NCBI GenBank assembly: GCA_958420075.1
Contig: CATZIM010000102.1
Coordinates: 1-6,616, forward strand
Direction: 5' to 3'
DNA from: an uncultured Clostridia bacterium
GTDB taxonomy: Bacteria; Bacillota; Clostridia; Lachnospirales; Anaerotignaceae
DNA: 6,616 bases
Part shown: piece after piece, positions 5,329 to 6,616 of the stretch
Layout of the letters: every line of letters begins with the position of its first letter
Position numbering within the stretch: position 1 is the stretch's first letter
Translations under genes and position numbers: made by a program
Notes under the pieces: model-generated
The model's database searches: none
Told to the model about the DNA's origin: nothing
Seen by the model: only the letters and a program-made list of their open reading frames with translations

Positions 5329-6075
5329 ATGGCTGTTGAAAGAAAAGTACCCGCAATTATCGACAATCCCATGTCCTTTTGTCCCGGCTGCGGTCACGGT
5401 ATCATTATCCGCCTGATCTGCGAATGTCTGGAAGAACTGGGACAGGATCAGAATATCATTTTCCCTATCGGTGTTGGCTGCTCCTCCAACCTGGGCGGCG
5501 GCTTAGTGACAGACCGTCTGCACTGTCCTCACGGCAGAGCCGGCGCTGTTGCAACTGGTATGAAACGTGTCAATCCCGATAACATCATCATCACTTATCA
5601 GGGTGACGGCGATGCTTATAACATCGGTATTGCTGAATCTCTTAATGCCGCTTACAGAAACGAAAACATTACCGTTATCACAGTCAACAATACCAACTTT
5701 GGTATGACCGGCGGTCAGATGAGCGTTACCACCATGGAAGGTCAGAAAACATCCACTTCCACTCATGGTCGTGACTGCTCCATCACTGGGTTCCCCATGC
5801 GTTTCCCTGAACTGGTTGCATCTCAATTCCACGTTGCCTACGCTGCACGCGGTACTGTCAGCAGCCCTGCACATATCAATCAGCTGAAAGGCTACATCAA
5901 AAACGCCATCGAAGCGCAGATGAACAAAGAAGGCTATTCCATTGTTGAAGTGCTTTCTCCCTGCCCCATCAACTGGAATCTGACACCCATTAAAGCAATG
6001 GAACGCATTGACAATGAATTGATTTCCTATTTCCCTCTGGGAGAATTTAAACAAAGGAGCGTGAAAGAAGCATGA
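5329..6075 (+). CDS. vorA: 2-oxoacid:ferredoxin oxidoreductase beta subunit, TPP-binding (VorA/KorB type)
   Basis: 248 residues, typical for the small beta chain. The TPP/Mg site is GDGDAYNIG at 92-100 with NNTNFGMTGGQ at 120-130. The N-terminus carries FCPGCGH (C18, C21) followed by GVGCSS (C51) and, near the end, SPCP (C212). By homology to PFOR domain VI these four cysteines should ligate the [4Fe-4S] cluster next to TPP. HGRAGAVATGMK at 68-79 is another conserved segment of the family. The start ATG 5329 is one base past the vorB stop, with AAAGGAGGT (5312-5320) eight bases upstream inside vorB. It pairs with VorB to complete the active site. All expected ligands are intact, so an active enzyme is expected. 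Substrate choice has the same uncertainty as for the alpha chain. Confidence 0.93.
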   Translation: MAVERKVPAIIDNPMSFCPGCGHGIIIRLICECLEELGQDQNIIFPIGVGCSSNLGGGLVTDRLHCPHGRAGAVATGMKRVNPDNIIITYQGDGDAYNIGIAESLNAAYRNENITVITVNNTNFGMTGGQMSVTTMEGQKTSTSTHGRDCSITGFPMRFPELVASQFHVAYAARGTVSSPAHINQLKGYIKNAIEAQMNKEGYSIVEVLSPCPINWNLTPIKAMERIDNELISYFPLGEFKQRSVKEA

Positions 6076-6611
6076 AAGAAATGGTTTTCGCTGGTTCCGG
6101 TGGTCAGGGTGTTCTGACCTGCGGTCTGATTATGTCTGATATTGCTGTTAGCAAAGGAATGAATGCCACATGGTCTCCTTCCTACGGTTCCGCAATGCGC
6201 GGCGGCACTGCTAACTGTACCGTAAAATATGGCAATGATTACATCTACAATCCTCAGCAGGAACAGCCCGATGTTCTGCTGGCAATGAACGAAGAATCTT
6301 TCCGTATGTTTATGCCAATCGTTGCACCTGGCGGCATTTGTGTCATCAGTGATATGGTTACTTGCGATACAAACATCCGTGACGATGTAAAAGTCGTAAG
6401 AATCCCCTGCATGCAGATTGCAGATGAAATCGGCAATCCCAAAGGCGCAAACATCATCATGACAGGCGCTATCATCCATTTGGTAAAAGACTTCACGAAA
6501 GAAGAAGCCATCGAAGCAATGAACAATATGTTTGCAAAAAAAGGCAAAGCAAAATTCGCAGAATCCAACACCAAAGCACTGACTGCTGGTTACGATGCTG
6601 TGAAAGATTGA
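6072..6611 (+). CDS. 2-oxoacid:ferredoxin oxidoreductase gamma subunit
   Basis: 179 residues, the usual size of gamma (PorG/KorC-like) chains, and complete: TGA ends at 6611, five bases before the window edge. The nucleotide-loop-like FAGSGGQGVLT lies at 6-16 and the family-typical SYGSAMRGGTANC at 37-49. In PFOR-type enzymes this domain is involved in CoA binding and holds the alpha-beta core together. Translation is coupled: its ATG overlaps the vorA stop as ATGA (6072-6075). The ribosome site AAAGGAG (6053-6059) is 12 bases upstream, a little far; a second ATG at 6081 is possible but loses the overlap. No terminator is visible before the window ends, so further operon genes may follow. Confidence 0.92.
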   Translation: MKEMVFAGSGGQGVLTCGLIMSDIAVSKGMNATWSPSYGSAMRGGTANCTVKYGNDYIYNPQQEQPDVLLAMNEESFRMFMPIVAPGGICVISDMVTCDTNIRDDVKVVRIPCMQIADEIGNPKGANIIMTGAIIHLVKDFTKEEAIEAMNNMFAKKGKAKFAESNTKALTAGYDAVKD

Positions 6612-6616
6612 TCCTA

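Noticed and set aside
4563..6574. Minus-strand open frames opposite vorB, vorA and the gamma gene (269, 183, 150 and 106 residues)
   Set aside because: Antisense shadows of well-recognised oxidoreductase subunits; no promoter or ribosome site seen for them.

Overview
The window looks like chromosomal DNA from an anaerobic, amino-acid-fermenting Firmicute (Clostridia-type). The reasons are strong AGGAGG-type ribosome sites, sigma-A promoters of TTGACA/TATAAT type, T-tailed hairpin terminators, medium-to-low GC judged by eye, and an oxygen-sensitive ferredoxin-linked 2-oxoacid oxidoreductase. The species is not identifiable from the sequence alone. No RNA genes, mobile elements or CRISPR arrays were seen.

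Layout: a divergent cluster built around an IclR-family regulator. On the minus strand, reading right to left, are the iclR-type gene (3819-3049), two minus-strand terminators (2996-2969 and 2891-2868), a strong promoter near 2693-2664, and then an operon of butyrate kinase (buk, 2598-1537), phosphate butyryltransferase (ptb, 1498-602) and a PLP aminotransferase that runs off the left edge (541-1). On the plus strand, from a strong promoter at 3967-3995, is a tight four-gene operon for a 2-oxoacid:ferredoxin oxidoreductase: delta 2[4Fe-4S] ferredoxin (4050-4250), alpha/VorB (4269-5327), beta/VorA with the TPP site (5329-6075) and gamma (6072-6611, complete).

How the genes fit together (inference from families and context): the aminotransferase turns an amino acid, most likely branched-chain, into its 2-oxoacid. 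The oxidoreductase oxidatively decarboxylates this to an acyl-CoA and reduces ferredoxin. Ptb swaps CoA for phosphate, and Buk transfers the phosphate to ADP. The result would be an amino acid fermented to a short (branched) fatty acid with one ATP and reduced ferredoxin. This parallels the ptb-buk-bkd clusters of Enterococcus and Listeria, with the NAD-linked Bkd complex replaced by a ferredoxin-linked enzyme.

The most notable non-coding signal is a shared 17-bp palindrome, GTTCTATT-G-AATAGAAC and two close variants. It occurs once in each of the three leaders (iclR, buk, ferredoxin), always just upstream of the Shine-Dalgarno. It is the obvious candidate operator for the IclR protein, and would make the two operons plus the regulator a local regulon. 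Extra half-sites recur at roughly 20-bp steps in the buk and vor promoters. Two unrelated palindromes, TGTGCATATTGCACA near 3932 and an 18-bp T6-GCATGC-A6 near 2744, may bind other factors.
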